The notes beneath the pieces were generated by a model, which saw only the letters and a list, made by a program, of their open reading frames with translations, made no database searches and was not told the origin of the DNA. Shown here piece after piece: positions 47,346-59,958 of a stretch of DNA of 64,000 bases. The stretch spans positions 294,152,044 to 294,216,043 of the forward strand of contig CM057337.1 of assembly GCA_030015575.1 (NCBI GenBank), in the 5' to 3' direction. The translations under genes and the position numbers were made by a program. This stretch comes from Agapanthus africanus (taxonomy: Eukaryota; Streptophyta; Magnoliopsida; Asparagales; Amaryllidaceae). Numbering within the stretch: the first letter of the stretch is position 1; the number at the start of each line of letters is the position of its first letter.

Positions 47346-50300
47346 TGTAACGTCTTCAAAATAATAAAATATGATTTTTGGGAAATTTTATAATTTAATA
47401 TTATTTTAATCAATATTTTAATATTCTGGTATAATTAAATTCAGATAAATGGGGAAAATTATGGAAAATTCTAAAATAAGGTATTTTAAGGAATTGGCTC
47501 GTTTTCTGTGCATGCCCCCATTTCCTCTAGTTTTGACCCTGAGTATGTCTAGTTTTGACTGATTCCATCTAGGGTGAAATCTGGGTTGATTTTCCTATGT
47601 TGGTGTATAATTTGGGACTTGTTTTAGCATGGATTTTGGTATTTGGTGATTCATTCCTGTCGGGTGGCGTTTGGACGTCAACGACAAGTGGATTTTGATT
47701 GTGTTTACATGCGAGTCGATGGGTTTTTACCTATGCGGGTAGCGTGTGCCATTTTGGTTTCCAATGTGATTTTCATGTGCTTTAGCATTGTGATATACTT
47801 GTAGGTACCCCGCGTGATGTTGAGGCAAAGGAGGTGAAGATAGCGACATCGGCTTTGGCACACGAGAAGCAAGGTGAGTAGATTTATATCTACGGGGAGA
47901 AGTCGGGTGGATGGCGTATAGCACCCCCGCAGTCCGTGGTGATGTATACGAATACGTATACACACGAATATTTATTATGTGTTGTTTAGGGTTATTGATG
48001 GTAATAATGATATTTTGATGATAAGAATATATTGGTTTAGTATAGTGCGAACCCTAGAGTAGTGGTTGCACTCACACATACATTTACACACATACTTGCA
48101 TTCATTCTTTCATTTATTAGAGTGCATATGATGGTGCGTATATCTACACATGGGTATGGGACTATGTGTTTATATACGGGATTGGAGGATGATACGTGGT
48201 TTGAGATGATACTTGATGTGAGGCCGTGAGATCGGCGATGTGACATAGTTTGCCTTTGAGGTGCGATATGATAGTTTTAGCGGGCCTTTGGACATGTGCT
48301 TTACCTGCATTCATATTTTATAGATGGTGTCGATTTGTACTAGACTTACAGTAGTACCCCAGATTGTGTGATCTGATGATAAGTGATACCTGATATGTGA
48401 TGAGATAGTGTGATATTGACCCCTACCCAGCTATTGGGATGCCGTACGACGATTTACCGTACGAGCCGATATTGATGATAGATCCGCACTCATGACTCGA
48501 GGATATCATACGATATGTTATTGAGGCGAGATCACCGACTATCATATCTATATTTATATATTGACTCAGATTAGGTGGTTTCATACCCCTCCTGTCTAGA
48601 TTATTTAGTAGACATTAGACTAGACCGAGTCATACCTATTTCAAAACTAACGAATCGGGGATATTTTAAAGATAAGCAGAAGGGTTATACGGATATTTTC
48701 AAATGATGCATCTTTTCTTAAAACACCGTAGCCCTTACTTTACCAAAAGCCCTGATTCGTCTTATTTCAAAAGGCAAGGTTGCATGACATATCTATTGGG
48801 GCAGGTTCTGTACTTTTGCGTTGATCATTCGTTTCCGCATATTCCTGCTATTTGCATTGCATCGCTTGTATTGTTGTGACATTCAGTCATGCTGCTAGGA
48901 CACCAGCACCATTATCGATGATGTATATGTTCCACGTACACTTGTTGCCGGCTCACACACTCATCATCGATAATTGCCATGTCACTACACTATAGTACTA
49001 TTGCATTCATGATATGATTCTGGCATGGCATATTGTACACTTATACCTGTACACATATATAGATGATTCTAGCTTGATTGGGGATTTGGGAACCCCAAGA
49101 TACTCTTTAAAAACAGATTCCTTTTAAAAGAGCGGTCTCCCTCGACATGTGCACATTATTATTCCATGTTGCATGACTTACTGATATGCTTGCATTACTG
49201 TTACATGCCGCATACATCATGCTTTGACTGTACGCATTGAGATATGTTGTTTCTATGATATTTCTGGATTTGGGAACCGAGGGTATTTCAAAAGAGAATA
49301 TGTCATTTCTTTAAAAACCCGGTTACCCCTGATATAATATTTCAGTGCGTCCACCATGTGTTTTCTCGGTGCTGAGAGCGATATGTGTAACCCGAATCGA
49401 GGCGTGGATGAGCCGATTGCGGGTACATGGTGGACCCGGTATGGTTCCCCTCGGTAAGATGATCGATGAGCTTTGCCGATTGAGCCTGGAGGCGGACGAG
49501 TACCTACCGGTGATTGGTTGGACCTGGCGGTTATCCGGAGGATACCGACCAGAGTCGATAAATGTTTTGGGCATACTGCCGGGGCCGAGGGCCGATACCG
49601 CAGACAGAGCCCGTGGGCCGATCCGGACTGACGGAGCCCGATATATGAGGATTTACGTGCCGATGCTGGGCACAGTTTTCATGATGTTTTCGGGTGTCGA
49701 TGCTGGGCACCCTGGTTCCATGATTTTGATGTGTCGCGAGGGAAACGGGTGGTTATATCCTCATATTATTTCCCATGCACATGATTCATGATATTTACAT
49801 GCATGGTGGTTATTGTCAATGGGTGACGAGTGGACGGGATCCACGAGTGTGCAGATTTGATTACATTGGTTATACCTCATATTCATGACATGCTATTACC
49901 TTAGGCACTAGCACGAGCACTTGGCACTACACTCATGTATAGAGATTACATTGCCAGTTTAGCATGCTTCAGCTTTATTCATATTTAGGTTTATTTATTA
50001 TCTGATCGTATTGACCTAGGATAGATCATGCATTCGATCTCTGCTTGTAGATATTTTCTATTCATGAGTTGGCAACTCACCCCCGTTGTGCCCCAGTTCT
50101 TGCAGGTTTTTACCGTACATATTCCATAGCGGCATTTCTGGCACACTGCTTCCTATGGGTGACTTGCTTGGTTAGGTGGGTTCTTTGTATCAGAACCGCC
50201 ATTGTTCATTTATTTTTATTGTATCTAGAATTGTCCATCAACCAAAACTTGTAGTTTGTTTCAGACTTAGAAATCAGTGTTGTTTTGTTTCGACCTTAGA

Positions 50301-50740
50301 GTCGCGCTTGTAGTATTGCGGTTTTCTGGCTGTTTTTGAGTTTCTTTTCAGTTTTGATCCTCGCCCCTTGGCGTTGTATATTATTATTGCTTGCGTGGTT
50401 GTGACCGTCGATTGACGAAGAGCTAGCTCCCGCTTGGGGATGCCTTTTATCATGTCATATATATTATTCTTGTTGTACCCCGTTCGGGGCCAGTTTTTAC
50501 AAAGGAAACTCTGCCGAAATTTTCAGGAAAAATTACACATTTTAAAAAAATTCATATTCGGCTTAGTTATTTAAAAACTTGATTTTCAAACATGTTTTCT
50601 TTACCTCTTAAAACTAATTTTCCCTATTTACTCCTTAAATGGTTTTAGATTTCTGGGCTTTTGGCTTACTTGGATCAGATGGAGTTCTATAGACTTCATA
50701 TGGTTCGAGGGCCAGTCACGTGCTCTTTCGGGTCGTGACA
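47346..50740 (+). repeat. 3' LTR of element D
   Basis: The LTR is 3395 bases and about 99% like 40305-43685. The target copy TAGGG follows at 50741-50745. Confidence 0.95.
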
Positions 50741-50745
50741 TAGGG

Positions 50746-50987
50746 ACACTTTAAGGATGTGCTTACAAACCCCAGCTCCCACGTATATGATCGCCATCAT
50801 ACTGCTGGTAGTCAAGCAAGAATCCTATGGGCTCTATCAAGATGCAATAGTGAACTAAAGCATGTATAAGATGATAAAGAAAAACCAGATTGCATACTAT
50901 CATCTCGAGCAAGACTGTCATATCGGTATAGGTCCTGCCTCAACCATTGCAATCCAATAATTGACTTTGAGGGCACTATATCCTACA
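50746..50987 (-). repeat. 3' LTR of element C, remaining part
   Basis: It continues the C LTR after D and ends TATATCCTACA on the plus strand, followed by the purine tract complement ATCTCCCACTTG (50988-50999). It matches 58224-58481. Confidence 0.9.
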
Positions 50988-50999
50988 ATCTCCCACTTG

Positions 51000-53950
51000 C
51001 ACTTAAGGCTAATTATTGCGATGTCGCATACTCACAGCCCGTGTGATACCGATCATCCAACTCCTCTACTAATCAGTTTCATAAAGCTCATTTGTAAAAC
51101 TATTGTGTTCGAGAAATAGCCCTAGTGAGTGGATCCGCCCTGATGTTTCTTTCTATGTCTTTCTTAATCTCAAGTTCGCGGAGAAAGCCATCTCCCGAAT
51201 CGAGTAATACCTGTCTTAGAATATGTCTAGATATCTGATGGGATCTAGTTCATAAATAAACTCCAGAACCAAACTTCTTAGACTTTATTGATAACTGAAC
51301 CTAATCAATATCCACCACCATGCCTCCCACAGTATCCTATTGGACCACCTGTCCATAATACTGTCCCTCTTCAGAGGGAAAACTATAACTCTAACAATCA
51401 CTCTATCATCTATGTCACCTTGGAAGCCTAGAATGATAACCGTCTCCTCAAGGAGACTGCCATTATCAACTCCATAGAACATCCATTCATGTTCTAAAAC
51501 TGCTTTCTAATGTTTTTCCAGGATTGGATTAATATAAACTTATCGCACCTAGTGCAAAAAACAACATCTGGTGTGGTACTTGACATCTCACGATTGACTC
51601 AATTGCCTAAGCAAGTGATCTGCCAATCATGCACATCCCTCTCTCCTTTAGTCTGTAAGACACCTTTAGAGAGGGTGACTCCATCACCTGCAGGTACACC
51701 ACCATGCCAGGAGTCATCTATTCTAATTACCTTTAGAATACTGTCAAAGTACCCACATTGGGAAACTACCCAAATTTAGATATAATACTGTAGATCTAGT
51801 AACCAGAATGTCTGATATTATATCCATATCCTTTATGGAGAACAACTGTGTGACGACCAAAGTACAACCGATCGTAGTATAGGAATTCTACTTCCTACTC
51901 TGTGTATGTCATCCAAATACCATGACATCATACCCTACTACCTTCTTAACAGATCCATCCCCTATTTTGATGAAGTCAAAGCCATGACTGTTACATCAAA
52001 ATTAGATGATCTTATCTCCGCTATATTTGCTCAAGCCTATAAATAGACATAAACTACTTGTCTACTATGCTTCCGCTGCTCCCACTGACCACAACAACCC
52101 TCTGACAGAATAATATATAAGTGTACGTCTAAAACTAGTTTAGAACGATGCTATATATATCCTCCTGCCGGTTCTCATAGTCTGGAACAACAGTAGTGTC
52201 AAGTCTGGGTAAACAAGAACCTCCCTGTCACCATCCTTGAGGCTACCGGAGTACCTCTCGGGTGTCTGAGATTACCCACCATGTCTGCAGAGTGGCTATT
52301 GGAATGTCAAACCTGATTGAATACATAGGTCCTATTAAATTTTCCGTAATCGTTTGCGGTTCTGGAATCACTTCCAGTTCTACCATACTCCCACTAATGT
52401 TTTCTGAAAAAATCCATTTTACTAAAACTGTGGCGAGTCAAGAACTATATCACTATTGATCTTTCAGATGGTAGAAAGTCAACCCTCATCAAAACCAGGG
52501 TCAACCCACAAACTGTCATTACAGAAACGTGCCTTGATATCCAGTGTCTGGTTTTAAGCATAAGCCGGACAAGTCCCCGTATCTTAACATCGTTAAGATA
52601 TGAATCATTCTATATACAATATAGAAATAGAGGCACTAATTTAACTGGAACCTGATTCAAACAATGCAACTGTCTCCGGTGCATATCAACTTAATGGAGA
52701 GAAGCTAATCAGTATTACTCAACTTAGGAATCCATCCAATTATGAGTAACCTGAAAGAGAAACAAGTTTCTCAAAACCGTTACTATCAACTAAATACCAA
52801 TCACAAGAATCTACATCTTCGATTTCTTTGAAGAATCCTGATACTTGCAACACCTGGTTCTCTATTTTATTCTTATACCCATAACTTCTTAAAACTTAGA
52901 CATTGTATTTCTATGAAACACTTGTCTAAAAACTACAGAAGTCATAAGTAAATAGAACATAGTGTGAGGACCTACCGCTTTGTCCTGACAGACACTGGAC
53001 AACATACAATACTCTGTATAAGTCCGCTGAGTTGAATAACTCAAAACCTATGCATCGCAGGTTGAAAACTGTACCCAGGCGATTTCCTCAAATATCACCA
53101 ATTATAACGAATTCCGATATAATGAGGATAATCACCTAATTCCCAATAACTTACTCCTACTCATCATCTGTAAAACCATACAGAAGTGAGAATCATACCT
53201 GGTAAATACATACCCTGGAGTAAGTATCTAATCGGGAAATCAGTTTTTCTTTAACAATGCACCGAAACATGAAAATGTTTCGTAGGGGTATCCTGGTATT
53301 CCTAGTAATGCCTCTTCCATAATCCAATTCATGACTTTAACCGTATATCTCTTTTCCATCTTCCAAATCACTTTATTTGTCTTTAGTCGTTACCTTCTGT
53401 ACACCATCGTCAGGCTAAATGGTTTTCTTCCTTCCCCACCGTTCGGCACCAGCCTATAGTTTGGAAGAAGACTATCCAGTAAGCATAATAGGTGTACCCG
53501 CCTGAACCAAGGAGTACTCGCAACTTGAGAGAAGGTGGTGATAAAAGACAACTGAATAATACCTTATTCTATAAAAGGTGAAATAGAAGTGGCGATGAAG
53601 TACATGGTTTAGTCGTGAATGATAACAGTCGCAATTTACTTTGCCATCTTTCTAATCCCTTTATTTTGTCTTTACATATTACCTTCTGCACACCCTACTT
53701 AGGCTAATTGGTTTTCTTCATTCCCTACCTTTCGGCCCCTGCCTATGGTTTGGAAGAAGACTATCCAATAAGCGTAATAGGTGTACTCTCCTAAACCAAG
53801 GAGCCCTCGCAACCTGAGAGAAGGTGATAATAAAAGACAACTGAATAAACCAATTTTATTTCTCCTAAACCTGGATCCATCCTCGAAGAAGTCCCTTTGA
53901 GTTCGTATATAACCATACGATTGATCTATCCAATGGAAGCGGATGTCCGT
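51000..53950 (-). pseudogene. Decayed copia coding stretch of element C
   Basis: The minus strand keeps only weak similarity to copia pol. There is RT-like sequence around 51850-52100 (collinear with 18200-18480 in I), a region after integrase near 52250-52400, and integrase-side similarity near 52550-53000. It is broken throughout. A direct duplication of about 215 bases (53349-53570 and 53640-53852) lies in its 5' part. Element identity comes from ends and leader rather than from protein. Confidence 0.65.
53349..53852. repeat. Direct duplication inside element C
   Basis: Two copies of about 215 bases, about 290 apart, share GTTTGGAAGAAGACTATCCA and GATAAAAGACAACTGAATAA with roughly 85% similarity by eye. 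It is not seen in B, H or I. Confidence 0.8.
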
Positions 53951-54129
53951 AGTAATACAGGGTGTTCTGAGAAATACAAAGGGTAAAAGAAGGAGCGGCA
54001 ATGACTTATGCAACTTTAGACAATCCAAAAGGCAGTATTTTAAGAAGGTTCAGTCAACTTGGTCACTGAGTCATAGTCTAGGGTCGGTCAAAGGTCGCTG
54101 CCAAAAAGAGAGAGAGAAAAGAAACACTC

Positions 54130-56393
54130 TGCGTGCACTCTAACCTAGATCAGAATGGTTATGACTTTATCTAATCAGGAAACCTTCCACTGTAATCTCA
54201 AATTCTCCTCCAAACCTGAAAGAAGAATTAGTCGGGATTACCCGAAGAGTAAACCAACTCATCAGTGGGAATCGGGATCCAACTCCCATCGCATGATAAC
54301 GTGACGGAATCCACTCACGTTATCACACTCCAGAAGGTATGCGCATACTTGGCAAGTTTCTTTATGTTAGAAACTCCCGATGTGATTTTTGCCTCATGCT
54401 CTTATGACCTTGACTTTAGCCAACAAATCATAAGTCACATGTCAAGTTCTACCTGTCATTATCCAGGTTAATTTGAACCCACCTGCACATGCCCTTGACT
54501 TTGGCCAAGAAGGCAGAGCGATTGTCCCAAACCAAAGCATCTATCTATGCAACAGATGAATATTCAGCAGCTACCAAGCACTATGCCTTGACTTTGGACA
54601 ACAAACATAGCTTGAATACTACTGACTATCCATGAGAAATGACGGAGGGCTACGGCTGGTTTTCGGTGGAAAACCTTTAACGGAAAGAACTTGATCTCGT
54701 TGAAGGAACCAGATTGCTTTTTATAAAAATATAGTGGCGAAAACCTTTGCTAAAGAGGTCACTCCTGGTGAAGGGATCTCGGCTCTTTCCTCGGGGAATG
54801 AGGTGCAGGATATTCTAACTGAATACCTCGATGCAAAGCAACTTGTAATCGACTATATTGAAGTTATTACCCAGACGCAAACTTCTGCCCAAGGGGTCTC
54901 TCCCGGTGAAGGGATATCAGCCCTTGCCTCTTGGAATGAGGTGGAGGATATTCCTACTGTATATCCCTTTGCAAAACAAAAGGAAACGTCTTTGTAATAA
55001 CACCTTTTAAAATTGTTCCAACAATATAAAAAAAAAATAGGTTTGTTTTCTCCTTGCATTGATAAGAATCAATGTAATCCCATCAATTAATCACGCCAGA
55101 AAAGAACGAAAATATAATGTACGTATATGCCATCCGCATTCGCCACTGGGTCCCGTCATCACTCGTTAGGTTACATAACTAACGACAGAGCGGGGACTGG
55201 ACTAGCGCGGGTGTAAAACATATACAACATCTAATAGTATATATACTAATATACAATAATCGCTCCACACGTGATAATATGCAACATTCCGGAAAAGTAA
55301 TAAGTATCACAGAACAATACAGATAATCTGGGATCCCCGGGTTTCATAGAGCCACTAATTAAACCCGACGTTCCCTTGGTCGTGTGGATAGCCTTTGCAA
55401 TGAAACGTAGACCCCTACGGGTGCGGCAAGTTACCCGCCAAAACCTGAAGCGAGGTAGCCCCCTACAGCATACTGAATGGACCACCCGGCACTTCACGGA
55501 ATCCGGTAACTTGAGCACCCCTCCTTGGGCCAACCTGTACCCCCTACGAGTGCGGCGAATAGTCTGCCAATTCTATAGTGAGGTCCCTCTGCCTCTCAAA
55601 GCCATGAGATACGGACCCGTTGCCCTCCAGAATCCGGCTATCCGTGCACTCTGTCGCGGGCTAAACCTAGCACAGAAAAGAAAAATATATACAACGGGTA
55701 CATCAACCTCAGCCCGGTCGTGCCCCAAAAGAATATTATACAAAAAGGCAGTGACGGCAGTCCACCTGTTGGACGCTCGCCCCACAATAAAAAATGTACA
55801 AATAAATCCAAACAGCACTACCATTGCACACTGCTATCCACCACGACATATCCGCAACATCACAGCACAATACAGAACATCAACGCGAATGTCACGTTCG
55901 CAAATCCATCTAAAAGGACTATAGCAATTAGACGCAATTTACCGCTCAAATGTCATTCCCGGTCGGAGATGTAATGTAAATACTGCAAACTAACACATTT
56001 AAATTTCGATCGACAAAATTTCCCGAAGTGGGCCCCACGAACATCTGCTGTACAGTAATAAAATCTGGGCCCAAAAGAATATTTCCAGAAACCACAATTT
56101 ATCATGTAGAAGCCCCAGAAGAAAACATACCCACTGATTCACCAAGACGGCCGCGGATCCGCAGTCAAAGCAAAGAGTTGACCGCGGTTCCATGACCGTA
56201 CGGTCGAATCAGTGGGTCGTTTTTCTGCTGTGTTCTATAAAAAGCCTGCTTAATTTTCTGGAATGCTCAAAATAATTTTTAGACAAGATTTAAAATCAAC
56301 AGAAACTTTAAGCCATGGGAATTGCAGTTTTGAAAATTTTGTTCGATCGATGTTTTAAATGCGTTAGCACAAGTTAGTAAAGCTTAATGGTGA
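54130..56393 (-). other. Copia leader of element C
   Basis: Collinear with the leaders of B, H and I though diverged. It holds three GTCAAGG-type motifs (54408-54426, 54493-54509, 54586-54604), two copies of the duplicated stem-loop (arms 54752-54757/54783-54788 and 54890-54895/54921-54926), and a PBS-proximal hairpin (56129-56217). A 182-codon open frame at 55376-55924 on the other strand has no support. Confidence 0.75.
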
Positions 56394-56406
56394 GGCTCTG
56401 ATACCA
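56394..56406 (-). other. Primer-binding site of element C
   Basis: The plus strand reads GGCTCTGATACCA, one base from the 5' LTR start at 56408. Confidence 0.93.
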
Positions 56407-56407
56407 C

Positions 56408-58481
56408 TGTAAGTCCACGGTAGCGCCCCGGCTGTCTAACAGACGCCAAATGCGGAACAAAACTTTTACAACTGGCGCTATCGCGTACTATAACCCGGAT
56501 CTGCCATTAAAGCTAAACTAACAAACTACAAAGTGGGTAGAAATGTTATACCGAACGATCCAAGTCCTTCGGTCTTCAACCATCATCCCACGCTTTATTG
56601 CGGCTGCTCCGATCTCCTGAATCTCCGGTCTTCTCGTCCAGGTGGCACCATGTCGACGGATCTTTAAACGGGCTCCCGCCTCTGAATCGAGGCAACTCGG
56701 TCGTCAAGTTTGCTAAAAGAGACGACCAAGATGATGTAGAGAATGAGTAGAATACTTTGTCTCACTTCGTCAAAAGCTATGGACGAACGGTTAATGAAGT
56801 TGCCTTTTACAACTGTGATGGAATGACATGAGCTATGAAATTTCCATACACCAAAACTATAATCTTTTCTTCCAAATGAACAACCATGTTTCCCACAAGC
56901 AAGGGCCGGCCACTATATAGGATGAGGTAGGTGAGTGTAGGAGTGGAGAGGGTGACCATAACAATAAAGAGTGAGAATGAGTCATACTAACCTTGTCACC
57001 AAAAACCATTAATGAACTAATGAATCATTTAACCTAGTCATCATACATTAATTGCACAAATGAGTTACTAGCCACCTCATCATCCTAGTCACCATCTAGA
57101 TGCTTCTAGAACCTTCCACACTCATCAAGAAAAGATAAATCCGTCTTTAATCGAATGTTAAAGACGGGCGATAGAAAACTGGAAACTGGCAACTTCCAAA
57201 AGCAATCCCGAAACGAATTTCAGGATAACCCCGTAACATACCCGCATTTGTATTACGACCGAATACAAATGCAACAGAAACAAAGATATTATATCTATAC
57301 AGTATAATACTCGAATGTGGCTTAAACCAAAGCCCATCAGTATTATCTGCCCGAAATATGACACGTGCGAAAACGCACGTGCATTTTCCGAACCCTGCCA
57401 TAAAATCATACGGCCTCTACAACGTTTCGCCCGAACTTGGGAAACTGTCTGTGGGGGACTCTAATGACTCATCAATACACTGGCACTGGGTATAACCTCT
57501 AGCACGTCAGAGGTACTAGTTGTACGTAACGGTTGCCTATGTGTTGATTGGAAGGGAAGCTGACGAGCGAACTCATCCAGAAACCCTACTGAGCCTAACA
57601 GTGCCAATGTACATACAGTCTGATCCGTTCGTCTATGAGTATCACATATCGAGTCTAGGGGGTGGATAAAGTCAGACCCTTAATAACGCGATAATTCGTG
57701 TCGTTATGAAGCCCATCACCACCTGAGAAACTACTGATCCAAATCAGTAATTCATCACTACCTCGGCCGAGGATTTCTAGTGATGGTCACCCGTGCACTA
57801 TGCGACATCAACCCCCAATACCGGGAGAGACGAATCCCCGACGATCCGCTCACTGCCTCCATGTGGCTCGAGACTGTATCCAAAAAATACCTGTTTGCAC
57901 GTCTCCTTTGAGCGTGGTAGGGTAGAAATCAAAGCACTTTGGGAACTCACACGAGACAAATGACGATCTCAGGTCGACAAACTAACCTGTACACATGTCA
58001 CTAGGGAACTGCTATCTGACGATATGTATAATACCAACTAGCATGTTCCCGGCGAGTCTTGTCCGGTGTACTCATAACCCAATGAGCACCTGTATACATC
58101 TTAGGTGAACCAACTGACACCAATGGCTTGTGAGACCAGCGACTGCCCCTCTTCGGGGTCTCGACTGTATACACTAGTCTACTCTGGTGTATCGATTCCC
58201 TGTCTCGAAACTCCAACGACTAGGGACACTTTAAGGATGTGCTTACAAACCCCAGCTCCCACGTATATGATCGCCATCATACTGCTGGTAGTCAAGCAAG
58301 AATCCTATGGGCTCTATCAATATGCAATAGTGAACTAAAGCATGTATACGATGATAAAGACAAACCAGATAGCATACTATCATCTGGAGCAAAACTGTCA
58401 TATCGGTATAGGTCCTGCCTCAATCATTGCAATCACGTACCTGCGATCCAATAATTGACTTTCAGGGCACTATATCCTACA
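56408..58481 (-). repeat. 5' LTR of element C
   Basis: The LTR is 2074 bases, plus-strand ends TGTAAGTCCACGG and TATATCCTACA. It carries the same core block as the A/B/E/H/I LTRs (about 57770-58110) between unrelated ends. Confidence 0.92.
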
Positions 58482-58486
58482 CGATC

Positions 58487-59145
58487 TCCCGGCGATCTAC
58501 TATCTTCCGGATCAGGTGATACCGCCTAAGAATATGTCTGGATCGATGTTGGCACCAGGGTTCTTTGGCCAAAGCCATAGCCCCATTGTTATCACAATAC
58601 AAGTGTATTGGATGCTCAATAGATGGAACTACACCAAGTTCAGCTATTAACTTTTTCATCCAGACTGCTTCTTCGGCAGCATCGTTGGGAGCGATATATT
58701 CAGCCTCCATCGTTGAGTCTGCCACGATATCTTCATTAGAACTCTTCCAACATACCGTCCCTTCATTGAGGGTGAAGATAAAACCCGAGACCGACCTACT
58801 GTCATCCTTATCACTCAGGAAGCTCGAATCGGTAAACGACTGAACCTGGAGTTCTCCGTTACCATACACCAAGAACATTTCTTTAGTCCTTCTCAAGTAA
58901 TAATGAATGTTCTTCACAGCTGTCCAGTGCTTCTTCCCGAGATCTGATTGATACCTACTAACCACACTAAGTGCGTAATCTACATCCGGTCTGGTGCATA
59001 ACATCGCGTACATGATTGACCCAACTGCAGAAGCATAGGTTATCCCTTGCATGCGAGCCCTTTCTAAATATGTCATGGGAGACATCTCTTTGGAGAGAGT
59101 GATTCCTGAACAGGCGGGTAAATTACCACGCTTAGAATCTTCCAT
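58487..59145 (-). pseudogene. RT end and RNase H remnant of element E
   Basis: The minus-strand reading of about 222 codons starts at 59145. It shows copia features in order: YASAVGSIMYAMLCTRPDVD (residues 37-56), YLRRTKEMFLVYG (83-95), then RNase H with TDSS (105-108), EAEY (148-151), CDNN (184-187) and RSRHILRRYHLI (201-212). These include the usual acidic active-site positions. Toward its end the reading meets the target copy (58482-58486) and the LTR of element C, so the last codons are not E's own. Family: Ty1/copia, similar to the Tork/TAR/Angela-type lineages (recalled similarity, not searched). It is part of a broken element. Confidence 0.88.
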
Positions 59146-59181
59146 ACTAAACCTCTTTAGTATGGTGTCAATATACCTAGA

Positions 59182-59949
59182 TTAGGACAATCCCAACATC
59201 TGTTTAGATCTATCTCTATAGATCTTAATCTCCAGGATGTAGGAGGCATCACCTAGATCTTTCATGGAGAACTTTTGTGATAAGAAGAGCTTGACCGAGT
59301 GTAGCATAGGAACAACATTTAAAATCAAGAGTATGTCATCCACGTATAATACGAGGAAGACAATCTTACTCTCTACAACCTTCTTGTATATACAAGGTTC
59401 ATCTACGTTTTTTATGAAGTCAAACTCTTTGACTGCTACATCAAAATAGATGTTCCATCTCCGCGATGCCTGTTTTAATCCATAAATTGATTTAAGCAGC
59501 TTGCACACCTTTCCATAGCTCCCACTATCTACGAAACCCTCTAGATGTGTCATGTCCACGCTCTCTTCTAAATCACCATTTAGAAAAGCAGTTTTGTCGT
59601 CCATCTTCCAGATTTCGTTTTCATGGTATGCGGTAATGGAAAGTAAGATCCTAATGGACTTAAGGATAGCCACTAGAGAAAAGGTTTCATCATAATCGAC
59701 ACCTGGTCGTCGACGAAAAGCTTTTGCTACAAGTCTAGGTTTGATGTTCTCAACCTTTCCTTCTACACCAAGTTTCTTTTTAAAGATCCATTCGCTCCTG
59801 ATGGGTTTTACCCCTTCAGGAGCAACTTCCAAAGTCCATACTTTATTAGTGTACATGGATTCTATCACAGATCGCATAGCATCCAGCCTTTTCACAGAGT
59901 CACCACTCGTTATAGCCTGCTCGAAACTAGTTGGGTCATCATCTTCCAT
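59182..59949 (-). pseudogene. Reverse transcriptase remnant of element E
   Basis: A 255-codon minus-strand reading covers most of a copia reverse transcriptase: WIFKKKLGVEGKVENIKPRL (residues 54-73), DETFSLVA (87-94), MDDKTAFLNGDLEE (116-129), YGLKQASRRWN (156-166) and LYVDDILLI (201-209). Length and motif order match the family domain. This is the most complete protein-coding fossil in the window. It lies directly upstream of the RNase H remnant, as in an intact pol. Confidence 0.9.
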
Positions 59950-59958
59950 GATGCAATC

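Larger units (their letters stand above)
40305..50740 (+). mobile_element. Element D: long-LTR Ty3/gypsy derivative with Tekay-like ends (fossil)
   Basis: The element is 10,436 bases on the plus strand: LTR 40305-43685, PBS 43690-43702, internal 43686-47345, polypurine tract 47333-47345, LTR 47346-50740. The start TGTAACG and the end of the internal part (GACCGAATTTCTTTAAGG then GGGG) are typical of plant Tekay/Del chromoviruses. The 3.7 kb interior shows no protease, RT, RNase H, integrase or chromodomain that I can recognise, so it is best called a large non-autonomous derivative (LARD type). LTRs differ by about 0.9%, making it the youngest datable insertion here. Ends and target duplication are whole. 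Confidence 0.9.
38476..58481 (-). mobile_element. Element C: copia-type LTR element (fossil), inserted in E, interrupted by D
   Basis: Own sequence is 38476-40304 and 50741-58481 on the minus strand, about 9.6 kb. Parts, right to left: 5' LTR 58481-56408, PBS 56406-56394, leader about 56393-54130, decayed coding stretch about 53950-51000, purine tract 50999-50988, 3' LTR (50987-50746 plus 40304-38476). LTR pairs differ by a few percent, so it is older than D, H and I. The LTR ends differ from the other copia elements but the LTR core and leader modules are shared. It is broken in many places. Confidence 0.9.

Noticed and set aside
55376-55924. 182-codon plus-strand open frame in C's leader
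   Set aside because: It runs opposite to the element, has low-complexity composition, and no counterpart is seen in the other leaders.
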